Below, one piece after another: positions 50,708 through 59,363 of a DNA stretch of 64,000 nucleotides. Source of the stretch: JANXLS01 sp038227045. GTDB taxonomy: Bacteria > Planctomycetota > SZUA-567 > H5-PLA8. The notes beneath the pieces were generated by a model. That model was given only the letters and a program-made list of their open reading frames with translations. It ran no database searches and was not told the DNA's origin. Every line of letters starts with the position of its first letter. Within the stretch, counting starts at the first letter, position 1. Made by a program: the position numbers and the translations under genes. The stretch spans positions 1-64,000 of the forward strand of contig JBBRQD010000015.1 of the NCBI GenBank assembly GCA_038227045.1, read 5' to 3'.

Positions 50708-52222
50708 ATGGTAAATGTACCGAATGGCGAAAAAAAGCCGGACTATTCAGATCGCCTGAAGCGGCAGCGCACGGCATCGACGATCAAGTTTTATGTTATT
50801 GCGATTGTGCTGGGAGCGCTATTGGGCTTGGCGTACATCCAGCGCGCGGCGATTATTTCAGTCTATAACAGCGTGATGGCCCCGCCGCCACCGCCGCCGG
50901 CTCCGCCCGCACCCGTTGCGCCGGCCGCAGCGGAGCCCGAACGGAAAATCGTTGAAAAGAGTGCCGTCAAGGCGTTGCGCGGAAATCAGGATGCGGCTGC
51001 GGCCATTCCTCCAGCCAAGGCGGGAAGCGCCATTGCGGAACAAGCCATTTCGCCAAAAGATGAATTGACGGCGCGCAAAATTCTGGCCGACGGCAAGGCG
51101 CTTATGGAAACATTCGATCTCACCGGCGCGTCGAAGCGTTTCGATGAAGCGACAAAACTCAAGATTGGGACGGCGCTCAAGGACGATGCAGTAGTCTGGA
51201 AGCAAAAGGCCGAGGCATTCATGAATGCGACGCGGCACATCGGCCTCGCCGATTATGCGCAGAGCGAAAATGCCGTCGTCGTTGAAACGACCGATGGCAG
51301 CGAATGGCGCGGACTGAAAGTCAAGGAAGACGACGATACGATTTATCTGCAGGCGGTCAACGATGCCAATCCCGCCGCGGAAGGCGTCCAGAAGTTTCCG
51401 ATTCCAAAAGCTGAAATCAAAAAAATGACGCCCGTGCCGCTGGCCAGGCGGAAGGGCGATTTCAGCGAACTTGTGCTGGGAACGGAAAGCGCGACGGTCA
51501 TTTCGCACAGTTCCGATTACTACGATCTGATTTATTTGAGCAAGCGGCTCGGTCTGGGAAAAGAATGCATGATGTACCTCAACCGCGCGTTCGACGGCGG
51601 TCCGGGGCATGCGCCAGACCCTGATTTGGGGGACACGCTGCGCCGCGTCGTGATCCGCCGCGCCATTAGCCGCGCGACACTTCTGATGGCCGGGAATCGG
51701 CGCGTCCACGTGGAAATTGAATTGAAAAAACTGCGCGACACACTGCCCGGCTTCGGCCCCGCCGAAGAGGAAATCGCAGCGTTTCGCAGCCAGGTCATGG
51801 CCAAGGTCAGCGCGGACTTTCAACCCTCGCTGGTTGTAAACGAAAAAAAGGCGGACACGAAAAAAGTGGCGACGGCGGATAAGGACAAGTCCAAAGGGAA
51901 GCAACCGGTGCGCGAATCGGAAATTGAAATCGGCGTGGACAACAGCAAGCTGAAAAGCAATGGACCGGGAGCGAAGTATGTTGATCGCGGCAATGCCAAA
52001 TTCGAAGAGGGCATGGGTATTATTCGAACATACACGGTGGGTGTCGGCGGAAATAAAAACGACAACAACCGCATTTTGCTGCAAGCCAAAGCGCTGTTAA
52101 TGGAAGCCATCGACAGCTATGAAGAAGCCTTGAAAGTGGAATCGTCGAACCGGGCGGTCAGGGACCGGCAGACGACTGCCAGCCAGATGGTCTATTTTTG
52201 CAACAAGAACATGATTCTTTGA
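50708..52222 (+). CDS. Single-pass membrane protein with Pro-rich linker and large C-domain
   Basis: From the ATG at 50708 (GAGGAA upstream) the 504-residue protein has a short cytoplasmic part, a transmembrane segment (IKFYVIAIVLGALLGLAYI), then PPPPPPAPPAPVAPAAAEP and a mostly helical, Lys/Glu-rich domain of about 400 residues. The C-terminal part (LLMEAIDSYEEALKVESSNRAV) looks like a TPR repeat. Function unknown; structure resembles a scaffold. It is followed by a candidate terminator and then the J-domain gene on the same strand. Confidence 0.68.
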   Translation: MVNVPNGEKKPDYSDRLKRQRTASTIKFYVIAIVLGALLGLAYIQRAAIISVYNSVMAPPPPPPAPPAPVAPAAAEPERKIVEKSAVKALRGNQDAAAAIPPAKAGSAIAEQAISPKDELTARKILADGKALMETFDLTGASKRFDEATKLKIGTALKDDAVVWKQKAEAFMNATRHIGLADYAQSENAVVVETTDGSEWRGLKVKEDDDTIYLQAVNDANPAAEGVQKFPIPKAEIKKMTPVPLARRKGDFSELVLGTESATVISHSSDYYDLIYLSKRLGLGKECMMYLNRAFDGGPGHAPDPDLGDTLRRVVIRRAISRATLLMAGNRRVHVEIELKKLRDTLPGFGPAEEEIAAFRSQVMAKVSADFQPSLVVNEKKADTKKVATADKDKSKGKQPVRESEIEIGVDNSKLKSNGPGAKYVDRGNAKFEEGMGIIRTYTVGVGGNKNDNNRILLQAKALLMEAIDSYEEALKVESSNRAVRDRQTTASQMVYFCNKNMIL

Positions 52223-52317
52223 GCGAAAATGGAATACATTGATGGGCAGTTGTTGAAAAGCGATGCTAAAAAGAACCAAAAATGAGGCTTATTTCAATCT
52301 AATATCAAAATAACAAC

Positions 52318-52350
52318 GCTGCTTGAGTTGCGCGGCGCAAGCGTTTTTTA
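52318..52350 (+). terminator. Candidate intrinsic terminator
   Basis: GCTTG at 52321 pairs with CAAGC at 52338, an internal TTGCG/CGCAA adds stem, and GCGTTTTTT follows. It lies about 100 bases after the stop codon of the scaffold-like protein gene. The stem is imperfect, so this is moderate evidence only. Confidence 0.5.
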
Positions 52351-52416
52351 CGCCCCGGCTCAAATTCCTGAAAAAGTCCCGCCTTATCCGGCTCGCTCTG
52401 CTTCAGCGATCAGCTT

Positions 52417-52443
52417 TTAAGTCTTTTATATGTAAAGACTTAA
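52417..52443. promoter_or_regulatory. Ten-base perfect inverted repeat upstream of the J-domain gene
   Basis: TTAAGTCTTT at 52417-52426 and AAAGACTTAA at 52434-52443 pair perfectly around seven bases (TATATGT). The AT-rich, operator-like palindrome lies about 55 bases upstream of the promoter candidate at 52496 and could bind a regulator. No regulator gene is adjacent. Confidence 0.5.
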
Positions 52444-52495
52444 GAATAGATGCTAAAAAACTACTCGCTCTGTCATGATTTGGCAAACAAAACCC

Positions 52496-52524
52496 TTTAC
52501 TTTTTGTTATGTTCTTTCTAAAAT
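52496..52524 (+). promoter_or_regulatory. Candidate promoter of the J-domain gene
   Basis: TTTACT (52496-52501) and TAAAAT (52519-52524) are 17 bases apart, matching consensus at four and five positions. Transcription would begin near 52531, about 58 bases before the GTG start. AAGAGGAGG is the ribosome-binding site. Confidence 0.5.
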
Positions 52525-52588
52525 CATGACGTGACATGGATAGCGGCATAAGCATTGCCGACAGAGCATCGTTAAGAGGAGGTCATAA

Positions 52589-53395
52589 GTGATCTCAGGA
52601 ATGATAAATTACTACGAAGTGCTTGAAATTCAACCCGAAGCGGATTCGGATGAGATCAAGCGCTCATTCCGTCGTTTGGCAAAGAAATACCATCCCGATC
52701 ACAACTCGTCCAGGACCAAATGGGCCGAAGCGAAGATGCGGGTGATTTTGAAAGCTTACGACACCTTAATGAATGTGCAAGAGCGGGCTGAGTACGACCG
52801 CAAACTGCGTCCTTTCTTAAAAGCGTTTCAAGATCCATACCGCGAAAACCTGGCCAAGCGCGCTGACGACCCGGCGGCTCAATCACGCCTGATTCTTTAT
52901 AATTTGCTCAACGATGCGCCGCAAGTGGCAATTGAAATTTATGAGCGGATGAAAAAGAAAGACGAAAATTTCGAAGTCTGGCAGTTCCTGGATCAGAAGG
53001 ACTACCTCGACTGCCAGTTCCTCATGGGCGAAGAATACGAGCGCCAGGGAAACTGGAAGGCCGCGTTGCGCTTCTACGAGAACGTCTACAACGCCGAGCG
53101 CAATCTGCCGATGCGTTTTTTCCTCGAAGAAGTCAAGGACCGCATTCGCGACATCTACTGCAAGAAAGTCGCGCGGCGCTGCAAGCCCATCGAGTCCGTG
53201 AAGATTTACGAGAAGGTCATGTCGATGGGCGTCAGCAAGAAGACCGAAGCCTACTTGCACAAAAAGATCGCCGAGAGCTACTTCAAGGGCAACATTGAAA
53301 AGAAGGCGCGGATGCACCTGAAGAAAGCATTCGAGCTCGAACCTAAGCTCAAGGGCGCTCAGAAAATCTGCGAGAAGCTTGAAGTCGAAAGATAA
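52589..53395 (+). CDS. J-domain protein with helical-repeat C-terminus
   Basis: The first 70 residues are a J-domain (YYEVLEIQPEADSDEIKRSFRRLAKKYHPDHNS) with the HPD motif near 35-37, so it probably stimulates a DnaK-type chaperone. The remaining 190 residues look like TPR-type helical repeats (YERQGNWKAALRFYENVYNAE; KARMHLKKAFELEPKLKGA) for partner binding. No zinc-finger or G/F region of classical DnaJ is present. The start is GTG at 52589 with AGGAGG seven bases upstream. It is a free-standing chaperone adaptor; dnaK is not in the window. Confidence 0.88.
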   Translation: MISGMINYYEVLEIQPEADSDEIKRSFRRLAKKYHPDHNSSRTKWAEAKMRVILKAYDTLMNVQERAEYDRKLRPFLKAFQDPYRENLAKRADDPAAQSRLILYNLLNDAPQVAIEIYERMKKKDENFEVWQFLDQKDYLDCQFLMGEEYERQGNWKAALRFYENVYNAERNLPMRFFLEEVKDRIRDIYCKKVARRCKPIESVKIYEKVMSMGVSKKTEAYLHKKIAESYFKGNIEKKARMHLKKAFELEPKLKGAQKICEKLEVER

Positions 53396-53435
53396 ACGGG
53401 TCTTACTGCCACGCTGTTTATCCCATCTCCACTTG

Positions 53436-53458
53436 TTGGTCGGTTCACCTCCGACCAA
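53436..53458. repeat. Short hairpin between convergent genes
   Basis: TTGGTCGG at 53436 pairs perfectly with CCGACCAA at 53451 around seven bases. A second hairpin, GGAACGC/GCGTTCC at 53511-53530, lies just downstream. Together they separate the J-domain gene from the convergent DUF3108 gene. No T-run follows the first. Confidence 0.5.
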
Positions 53459-53561
53459 TATCTTCAGATGATCAAACCCACGTGAGAGCAAGGCGTTTTT
53501 GCTGGCGGATGGAACGCGGCTTGGCGTTCCGGTCGGAGAACTTCTGCCGTAATCGCCGACA

Positions 53562-54566
53562 CTATTTATTCAGCGGCGAATTTTTCGACTCTTCGATATT
53601 CAACACGGCTTCGGCTGGGCCGATGGAAATTTCAGCGGTCATTTTGACGGCGACGCCGGTTTCGATATCGAACCAGGCTCGTATTTTTCCGACGCGTTCG
53701 AACAATCCCTTAAAGGGCGCGTCGATCTCAAAAACGACGCAATCGCGATTCTTGAACGTGCCGATATCGGGATGGTCCACGCCCACCGCGTAAAGACGTG
53801 TGTTCCAGACATGGCGGTCCGAACAGATCGGCAGCGTAATGGCAGCCTTCGACTTTCCAAGCTGAATGTTCTTCAGATTTATTCCGGACGAGCGCATGAA
53901 ATAGATTGCCGAGAGCGGATCCAGCGCTTTGCCGGTCATTGGAATGGTGGACGCCACCCATTTCGCGTCTTTGTCGGCGTCCGGCCTGGGCCGTTCGTAA
54001 AGCGCCGAAGCCCCGTCTTTCTCATAGTTGAAAGTGATGCGTTCCGCGACTTTCGAATTGCCTTCTTTTCGGTCCATGGAAAAGAGCCGCGAAAAGCCGC
54101 CCTTTGCATCGAATATTGAACTGACGCGGTCCTTTACATCGTAAAAAAGCGATGTCGCACGGTTTGAGCGCGTGGAAAGCGACGCCATAAAAACCGGCAT
54201 GGGATTGGCCTTGCCGTACTTTTCCTGCCGCTTGAGTTCAAATTCGGCCTTTCCTGCCGGCAATCCTTTTACATATATATCGTAAACGAGTCGTTCGATT
54301 TTGCCTTCGGTATCGCCTGCGGTAAGCCGCAAATCACCGACGGGTAAACTGATGATTTCTTCATCAAGCGCGTCGACCAGCGTATTAACGCGAGCGGGCT
54401 TCTTGGCGGGAATCTTGCCTTTGTCGAGGGCGGGGGTGCCGCCTTCCTGCAATCCAGGGTCGGGCCGGCTGCCGATAATCGGATCCGTCTCGGCGACGGC
54501 CGCTTGGCAGAACACCGCCACAATAAACCCTGCCAAGAGCAACAAAGACCTTCTCATGCGCTGCAT
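53562..54566 (-). CDS. DUF3108 family exported protein
   Basis: From the ATG at 54566 the 334-residue protein has a signal peptide (RRSLLLLAGFIVAVFCQAAVA). The main domain matches DUF3108: VYDIYVKGLPAGKAEFELKRQ, SLFYDVKDRVSSIFDAKGGF, DPLSAIYFMRSSG, and late FEIDAPFKGLFERVGKIRAWFDIETG. DUF3108 proteins are periplasmic, beta-barrel-like and of unknown role, often near cell-envelope genes. Starts at 54557 (ATG) or 54596 (GTG) are possible. It converges on the J-domain gene. Function unknown. Confidence 0.82.
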   Translation of the reverse strand: MQRMRRSLLLLAGFIVAVFCQAAVAETDPIIGSRPDPGLQEGGTPALDKGKIPAKKPARVNTLVDALDEEIISLPVGDLRLTAGDTEGKIERLVYDIYVKGLPAGKAEFELKRQEKYGKANPMPVFMASLSTRSNRATSLFYDVKDRVSSIFDAKGGFSRLFSMDRKEGNSKVAERITFNYEKDGASALYERPRPDADKDAKWVASTIPMTGKALDPLSAIYFMRSSGINLKNIQLGKSKAAITLPICSDRHVWNTRLYAVGVDHPDIGTFKNRDCVVFEIDAPFKGLFERVGKIRAWFDIETGVAVKMTAEISIGPAEAVLNIEESKNSPLNK

Positions 54567-54695
54567 TCCCGCTTGTGCGAGTTCAAAAATCGTCACCGCA
54601 TAGCGCCATCTCAGGCGGTTGCGACACGTGTTCGTATTTAAAGATCAAATTATCACAGCAGCTTAGCTTTAAAAAGAGTGCCGTCAAGCGCGAAG

Positions 54696-55532
54696 TTACA
54701 ATCGACTCTCCGCAAGCGTCGATTTTCGCTCCTCCGAACCGCGCGAGTACACGCGGCGTGCCGCGCCAGCCAGCTTCTCCATGGGCACATGCTCGATACG
54801 CTCGCCGTCGATGCAAACCGCGAACGCGCCGGACATTGGCATGTAACTGCCGGTATTGAACACGCCGACTCCGTTGATGTTCCAACTGCCCGGTTTGTGC
54901 GTATGGCCGACTACAACATTGCTGACGTCTCGATCGAAACCGGTGGCTAATTTCAAGGCGAGTTTGGGGGCTGTCATCCAGTAATGAATGATATCGAACG
55001 GGCGCCGGGGAGGGTAAATCAGCGAAAGGGCGTACTGCATGACTGTTTTGGCCTTCTTATACGGATTGATTATCGGGAGGTACTGCAACTGAACTTGACG
55101 ATAATTCTCATGAAGGGCGGCAAATGCTTCAGGCCGGCCGCCCAATGCCGCCCAACGCTCCTTCAATTTCGCCATCAAACGTTGATCGTCGCGTTTCGTC
55201 GGGTGCGTATAGTCGCGGATGCAGTCGCCATGAAAAATGAGCGTTCGGGAGTGTTCGTCGTAGATCCAGTGCGCGTTGGAAATCGCCGGATCGTGATTTC
55301 CGGTCAGCAGCTCCGGCGCGCCATTGCGGCTGGCACAGCATGTCCGAGCCGTCTCAATAAACCGCTGGGCGACATCGTCGCCGTCCGGATTGGTATAGCA
55401 GCGGTCGAGCGTATCGCCGTTGAGAATCACGCGGTCGAAGCCGGCGGCGATGCGCGCGATGTCGTCGAGTCGCGAGGCGGCATGACTGGCTTTGGAGCCG
55501 AGATGCAGATCGGATAGAACGAGCACTTTCAT
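54696..55532 (-). CDS. Calcineurin-like metallophosphoesterase
   Basis: The 278-residue enzyme has all metal-binding blocks: VLVLSDLHLGSK (Asp8, His10), ILNGDTLD, LLTGNHDP, FHGDCIRD and VVVGHTHKPG. This is the UDP-2,3-diacylglucosamine-hydrolase-like/YfcE-type group, cytoplasmic or peripheral to the membrane. Substrate may be a nucleotide sugar, lipid A precursor or phosphoprotein. It is transcribed from the minus strand and has its own upstream spacer of about 190 bases containing a strong palindrome. Confidence 0.9.
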   Translation of the reverse strand: MKVLVLSDLHLGSKASHAASRLDDIARIAAGFDRVILNGDTLDRCYTNPDGDDVAQRFIETARTCCASRNGAPELLTGNHDPAISNAHWIYDEHSRTLIFHGDCIRDYTHPTKRDDQRLMAKLKERWAALGGRPEAFAALHENYRQVQLQYLPIINPYKKAKTVMQYALSLIYPPRRPFDIIHYWMTAPKLALKLATGFDRDVSNVVVGHTHKPGSWNINGVGVFNTGSYMPMSGAFAVCIDGERIEHVPMEKLAGAARRVYSRGSEERKSTLAESRL

Positions 55533-55653
55533 CGCTATAAAAGACTCCCGAACGCATCCTTATGCTACAAGAATGCCGCACTTCGTATCAAACACCGGCG
55601 CAGTCCGCGGAGTAACGCAATAACCGTGCGCTGGCCCGTATTCCAAAAATAAA

Positions 55654-55695
55654 GGGCAAATCACCGATGCAGCACGCTGCATCGGTGACTTGCCC
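55654..55695. repeat. 20-base palindrome
   Basis: The arm at 55654-55673 and the arm at 55676-55695 pair over 20 bases with one mismatch, with only an AC between, so the tip must open. GGGCAAATCACCGATGCAGC is the left arm. It lies between the metallophosphoesterase and PilZ-like genes, both minus-strand, so it could be a terminator for the PilZ gene or a dispersed repeat. Confidence 0.72.
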
Positions 55696-55722
55696 CGGAT
55701 TCAATTTCTGTTCGATCGACTC

Positions 55723-56187
55723 TCACACCGCTACGAATATCTCGTCGAATTTAATGCCGATCCCGAGCGTTCCACTAGCGAAACGCACCGGCGTGGCTTC
55801 GATTCCGATGCCCGCGTAAGGATCGCCCTTTAATACGAGGCGAATCTTAAAAAGTGCGGCGGGAAAGTTGCCGCGATCGAGTTCCAACGATGCGAGCAGT
55901 GCGCCCGACGGCGAAATGTTTCGCAAGATGGCGTTGCCCGTGTCGTACACCGTTCCATCCAATAGCACGAGTTCGACACTGCTCGGAATCTCCGCCGGAA
56001 TTCGACGTGTTTCGCGGCAGTGGCTGCGCAACCGGTCTGAGAATTCCACCGACTTGGACGCGGCGCTGAACACCGCGGGTGTTTCAGCCTCCCGGCGAAT
56101 CCCGTAAAAAGAGATTTCGGCATTCGTCTTGACGAGCGCCGGCTGTTCCAGCGTTTCGGTTGTGCCTTCGGACGTAAAGACCGCCAT
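55723..56187 (-). CDS. PilZ-like domain protein
   Basis: The 154-residue protein has a PilZ-like half: RRIPAEIPSSVELVLLDG, NISPSGALLASLELD and LGIGIKFDEI. PilZ domains bind cyclic di-GMP or act in type IV pilus control. The Arg-rich start of the domain is only partly like the canonical RxxxR, and the D/NxSxxG loop appears here as NISPSG. The N-terminal 65 residues are unlike known domains. Type IV pilus motor genes lie about 5 kb downstream, which fits a link but does not prove it. AAGGAG lies before the ATG. Confidence 0.72.
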   Translation of the reverse strand: MAVFTSEGTTETLEQPALVKTNAEISFYGIRREAETPAVFSAASKSVEFSDRLRSHCRETRRIPAEIPSSVELVLLDGTVYDTGNAILRNISPSGALLASLELDRGNFPAALFKIRLVLKGDPYAGIGIEATPVRFASGTLGIGIKFDEIFVAV

Positions 56188-56438
56188 GGTCCTGCTCCTT
56201 AAAAATGTCGTGCCGCGCGAGCGGAAAGAAACTCCTTTAAGATAATCGGCAGCAGTCGAAGCGCTCGTGAGCCGATTTGTGCGAATAAATATTATTGAAG
56301 CGGGACTGTTTTAGTGTATTTATGGGCGGCGATGTCCGATAATATTTGTGTCAAAAAAAAGTAGGCTTCAGGATTCCAGCGCAGTCCATTGCAATTAGAT
56401 CATTCCAACAAGTGTGCAAGAGTGGAGGAGGAGCAGTA

Positions 56439-56747
56439 ATGAAATCAAAACTGTGTCGTGGATTTTTCTGTGCGTCGCTCGCGGCGATGCTGCTCATGCT
56501 GGGAGGATGCAACCAGCGCGAAGACAAGCGCACCACGGATGAGAAGGAATACGCGCCGGTACCGGATCTAAAGTCACGCCTTTACTTTGCATGCCCGAAA
56601 TGCGGATGTCCGCAGCGCCCGTACCGAATGACGGAAGTCCGCAGCTACTATCGCTGCAGCGGCAATCCGCCTAAATTCGCCTACCACCCGGAGCACCAGT
56701 GGCAGCACGCGGTCGAACAGGATCCGCAGAAGCGCTACGAAAATTAA
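56439..56747 (+). CDS. Small zinc-ribbon-like lipoprotein
   Basis: From the ATG at 56439 (GGAGGAGG upstream) the 102-residue protein has a lipoprotein signal (AAMLLMLGGC, Cys near 25). The mature part contains FACPKCGCPQRPYRMTEVRSYYRCSG, a four-cysteine cluster spaced as in zinc ribbons. An exported zinc ribbon is uncommon because cysteines may be oxidised outside the cytoplasm. Function unknown. It stands alone, and a nested palindrome lies just downstream. Confidence 0.7.
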   Translation: MKSKLCRGFFCASLAAMLLMLGGCNQREDKRTTDEKEYAPVPDLKSRLYFACPKCGCPQRPYRMTEVRSYYRCSGNPPKFAYHPEHQWQHAVEQDPQKRYEN

Positions 56748-56754
56748 GAAAGTT

Positions 56755-56810
56755 GCGGGTGGCACGGATTTGCAGTTGTTTGCAAATCCGTGCAGGATCG
56801 CACCCTGCGC
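56755..56810. repeat. Nested palindrome downstream of the zinc-ribbon lipoprotein
   Basis: GCACGGATTTGCA (56762-56774) pairs perfectly with TGCAAATCCGTGC (56781-56793) around GTTGTT. Outside it, GCGGGTG and CACCCTGC add a further imperfect layer. No T-run follows. It may stabilise a transcript end or be a dispersed element. Confidence 0.65.
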
Positions 56811-56905
56811 ACTGAATTAATTCCAAAGCGAGAGGTGCAATGCATCGCGAATTCTAACGAGTCCATTCAAATTCGTGCTACTCAACCTCTGCCTTAAACA
56901 GAATA

Positions 56906-57205
56906 CTACGAATCGCAATCGTATTCCGCCAACTCCAGCCGAGCCCATGTGCAGATTTTTTCCACGCAGAATCGTTCCGCGGACAATTGATTGCCCTTGC
57001 GGCCCAGCGCCCACATCGTTCCATTCATTAAATTCAATTCAAATACGCTCGACCGCGTTTCGGCTTCACGCCCGGGAAGTTCTTCCTCCCAGCTCACTTT
57101 CACAATGACGCGGCGCGGCGCGGCGGACTGTCCGGCCTGTTTTAAAAACAAGCTGTACACCACGCCAAAATCGCACGTTTCTGAAATGAGCCGGTCTTTG
57201 GTCAT
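56906..57205 (-). CDS. Hypothetical 99-aa protein
   Basis: From the ATG at 57205 the protein reads MTKDRLISETCDFGVVYSLF and later VIVKVSWEEELPG, LNLMNGTMWALGRKGNQ and ICTWARLELAEYDCD. It is mixed alpha/beta without a signal peptide. Upstream codons in the same frame are low-quality. No family was recognised, and no good ribosome-binding site is seen, so it is a tentative gene. It is divergent from the FAD-oxidoreductase gene with 85 bases between starts. Confidence 0.4.
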   Translation of the reverse strand: MTKDRLISETCDFGVVYSLFLKQAGQSAAPRRVIVKVSWEEELPGREAETRSSVFELNLMNGTMWALGRKGNQLSAERFCVEKICTWARLELAEYDCDS

Positions 57206-57290
57206 CGGTCGCTCAGGAGGAGATGCAACGGTGTATTCAAATCGCGCCAATACTGAGGTACAATTGAGCAGTTTACAGGAGAGCACCGCT

Positions 57291-59348
57291 TTGCGTAAAA
57301 TGATTTCGTTCGTGTTTTGTCTTTTTCTAGCCGCTATCGCGTTTCCAGCTCGTTGCGCGGATGCATTGCCCGACGCGGAAGGCGTTCCCACCTTGCGCTA
57401 TTGGTCTCCATCGACTCCGGCCAATCCGCCCAAAACATACGAAGCGGATTTGATCGTCTACGGCGCATCGCCGGGCGGCGTCACCGCGGCGGTGCAGATT
57501 CAACGCATGGGCAAGAAGGCGATCGTCGCCGAATTCGGCAGACATGTCGGCGGATTGACCGCCGGCGGTTTGAGCGCCACCGACGTGGGCAATCGCAACG
57601 CGATTGCCGGCATGGCAAACGAATTCTACGAAAAGGTCGGCATGTTGCGCGGATTCAAACCCAGCGCCGCCGAGAAGGCGTTTCGCGACATGCTCACGGA
57701 AGCGAATGTCGAGATCCTCTTCGAGCAGCGGCTCGTGTCGGTCAAAAAGGACGGCAATCGCATCGTCGAAATCGCCATGGAAAACGGCAATGTGTTTCGC
57801 GGAAAAATATTCCTCGATACGTCGTATGAAGGCGATCTGATGGCGATGGCCAAAGTCTCCTACACGTTTGGCCGCGAAGCCAACGCGCAGTACGGCGAAA
57901 CGATTAACGGCGTTCAGTACCACACCGGCCACAATTTTACGAAGCCCGTCGATCCCTACATCGTCGAAGGCGACCCCAAGAGCGGGCTGCTGCCGCTGAT
58001 TTCACCCGGCGCCCCGCCGACGGCCGGAGACGGCGACAAGCGCATTCAAGCGTATAATTTCAGGATGTATTTGAACAACTCGCCGGATCGAATTCCATTT
58101 CCAAAGCCGAAGAACTACGACCCCGCGCGCTATGCGCTGCTTGCGCGGTATCTCAAGGTGAATCCAAAGCTGCCGATTCAGCTCTACAATGGCGACTGCA
58201 ACAACGAGGGCGCGTTCTCCAGCGACAACATTGGAAAGAATCACGCGTGGCCCGACGCCGATTACTTGACGCGAGAGAAGATTTTCCAAGATCATGTCTG
58301 CTATCAGCAAGGCTTCATGTATTTCATCGGGCACGACGAAAGCGTGCCGCTGAAAATTCGCGAGATGGTGGCGAAATTCGGTTTGACGAAAGGCGAGTTC
58401 GAGGAGAGCGGCAACTGGCCGCACCAGCTTTATATTCGCGAAGCACGCCGCATGATCTCCGATTACGTCATGAACGAGAATCATTGTATGAGCAAAATCG
58501 CGCCCGAAGATTCCGTCGGTCTCGGCTCGTACAACATGGACTCCCACAATTGCGAGCGCATCGTCATCGACGGCAAAGTCCGCAACGAAGGCGACGTGCA
58601 GATCGGCCCGAAAAAACCCTACGCGATCTCGTACCGTTCCATTGTTCCCAAAGAATCCGAATGCGCCAATCTGTTCGTGACCGTTGCGCTGTCGTGCACG
58701 CATATCGCGTATGGTTCGATCCGCATGGAACCGGTCTTCATGATTCTCGGCCAAAGCGCCGGTACGGCGGCCGCAATGGCGATTGATGCCGGCGTGCCGG
58801 TGCAAAAAGTGGACTATGCGAAATTGAAGGAGCGCTTGATCGCCGACAAACAGATCTTGGTCTGGGATGGAAACGCGCTCAATCAAGCAACAGGCGAACG
58901 AGGCGGTAAAATCGCGCCGGAGAAACTCGAAGGCATCGTCATGGATGACTCCAGAGCTGAGAAAATCGGCGAATGGGCTGTCGGAACCACAACCCCAGGA
59001 TTCATCGGCGACGGGTATCTTCACGACGAAAACACGGGCAAAGGCGCGAAAAAAGTTGTCTTCAGACTGCCCATTGACAAAGATGGAATGTACGACGTGC
59101 GAATGTCCTACGGCGCGAACGGAAATCGCGCCACGAACGTGCCGGTGACGATCCTTGTCGGCGGCGCAATACACAAGGTTAGAGTCAACGAACGCCAGAA
59201 GCCGACTCTGCCGAACGGTTTTTTTTCGCTCGGAATGCACGCTTTTAAGTCGGGCGACAACGCAGTCGTTGAGATTTCCAACGAGGGCACCGATGGACAC
59301 GTAATAGTCGATGCGGTGCAATTGGTTTTGGAACCCGCGGCGAAATAA
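57291..59348 (+). CDS. Exported FAD-dependent oxidoreductase with golvesin-like C-terminal domain
   Basis: The 685-residue protein begins with a signal peptide (MISFVFCLFLAAIAFPARCA after the first codons). The FAD domain follows: ADLIVYGASPGGVTAAVQIQRMGKKAIVAE and HVGGLTAGGLSATDVG, the FAD-NAD(P)-binding family common in planctomycetes and related phyla. LFVTVALSCTHIAYGSIRMEPVFMILGQSAGTAAAMA closes the domain. The last 130 residues (WAVGTTTPGFIGDGYLHDEN...GHVIVDAVQL) are golvesin/xanthan-lyase-like beta-sandwich sequence, usually carbohydrate binding. TTG at 57291 has AGGAGAG seven bases upstream and is preferred; ATG at 57300 is the alternative. Substrate unknown, probably a polysaccharide unit. 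Confidence 0.88.
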   Translation: MRKMISFVFCLFLAAIAFPARCADALPDAEGVPTLRYWSPSTPANPPKTYEADLIVYGASPGGVTAAVQIQRMGKKAIVAEFGRHVGGLTAGGLSATDVGNRNAIAGMANEFYEKVGMLRGFKPSAAEKAFRDMLTEANVEILFEQRLVSVKKDGNRIVEIAMENGNVFRGKIFLDTSYEGDLMAMAKVSYTFGREANAQYGETINGVQYHTGHNFTKPVDPYIVEGDPKSGLLPLISPGAPPTAGDGDKRIQAYNFRMYLNNSPDRIPFPKPKNYDPARYALLARYLKVNPKLPIQLYNGDCNNEGAFSSDNIGKNHAWPDADYLTREKIFQDHVCYQQGFMYFIGHDESVPLKIREMVAKFGLTKGEFEESGNWPHQLYIREARRMISDYVMNENHCMSKIAPEDSVGLGSYNMDSHNCERIVIDGKVRNEGDVQIGPKKPYAISYRSIVPKESECANLFVTVALSCTHIAYGSIRMEPVFMILGQSAGTAAAMAIDAGVPVQKVDYAKLKERLIADKQILVWDGNALNQATGERGGKIAPEKLEGIVMDDSRAEKIGEWAVGTTTPGFIGDGYLHDENTGKGAKKVVFRLPIDKDGMYDVRMSYGANGNRATNVPVTILVGGAIHKVRVNERQKPTLPNGFFSLGMHAFKSGDNAVVEISNEGTDGHVIVDAVQLVLEPAAK

Positions 59349-59363
59349 ACGCGATGAACCGTA

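Noticed and set aside
57223..57267. 14-residue leader-like frame with AGGAGG before the ATG, ahead of the FAD oxidoreductase
   Set aside because: The AGGAGG is only two bases from the ATG, too close for good initiation, and the peptide has no attenuator-type run of codons.
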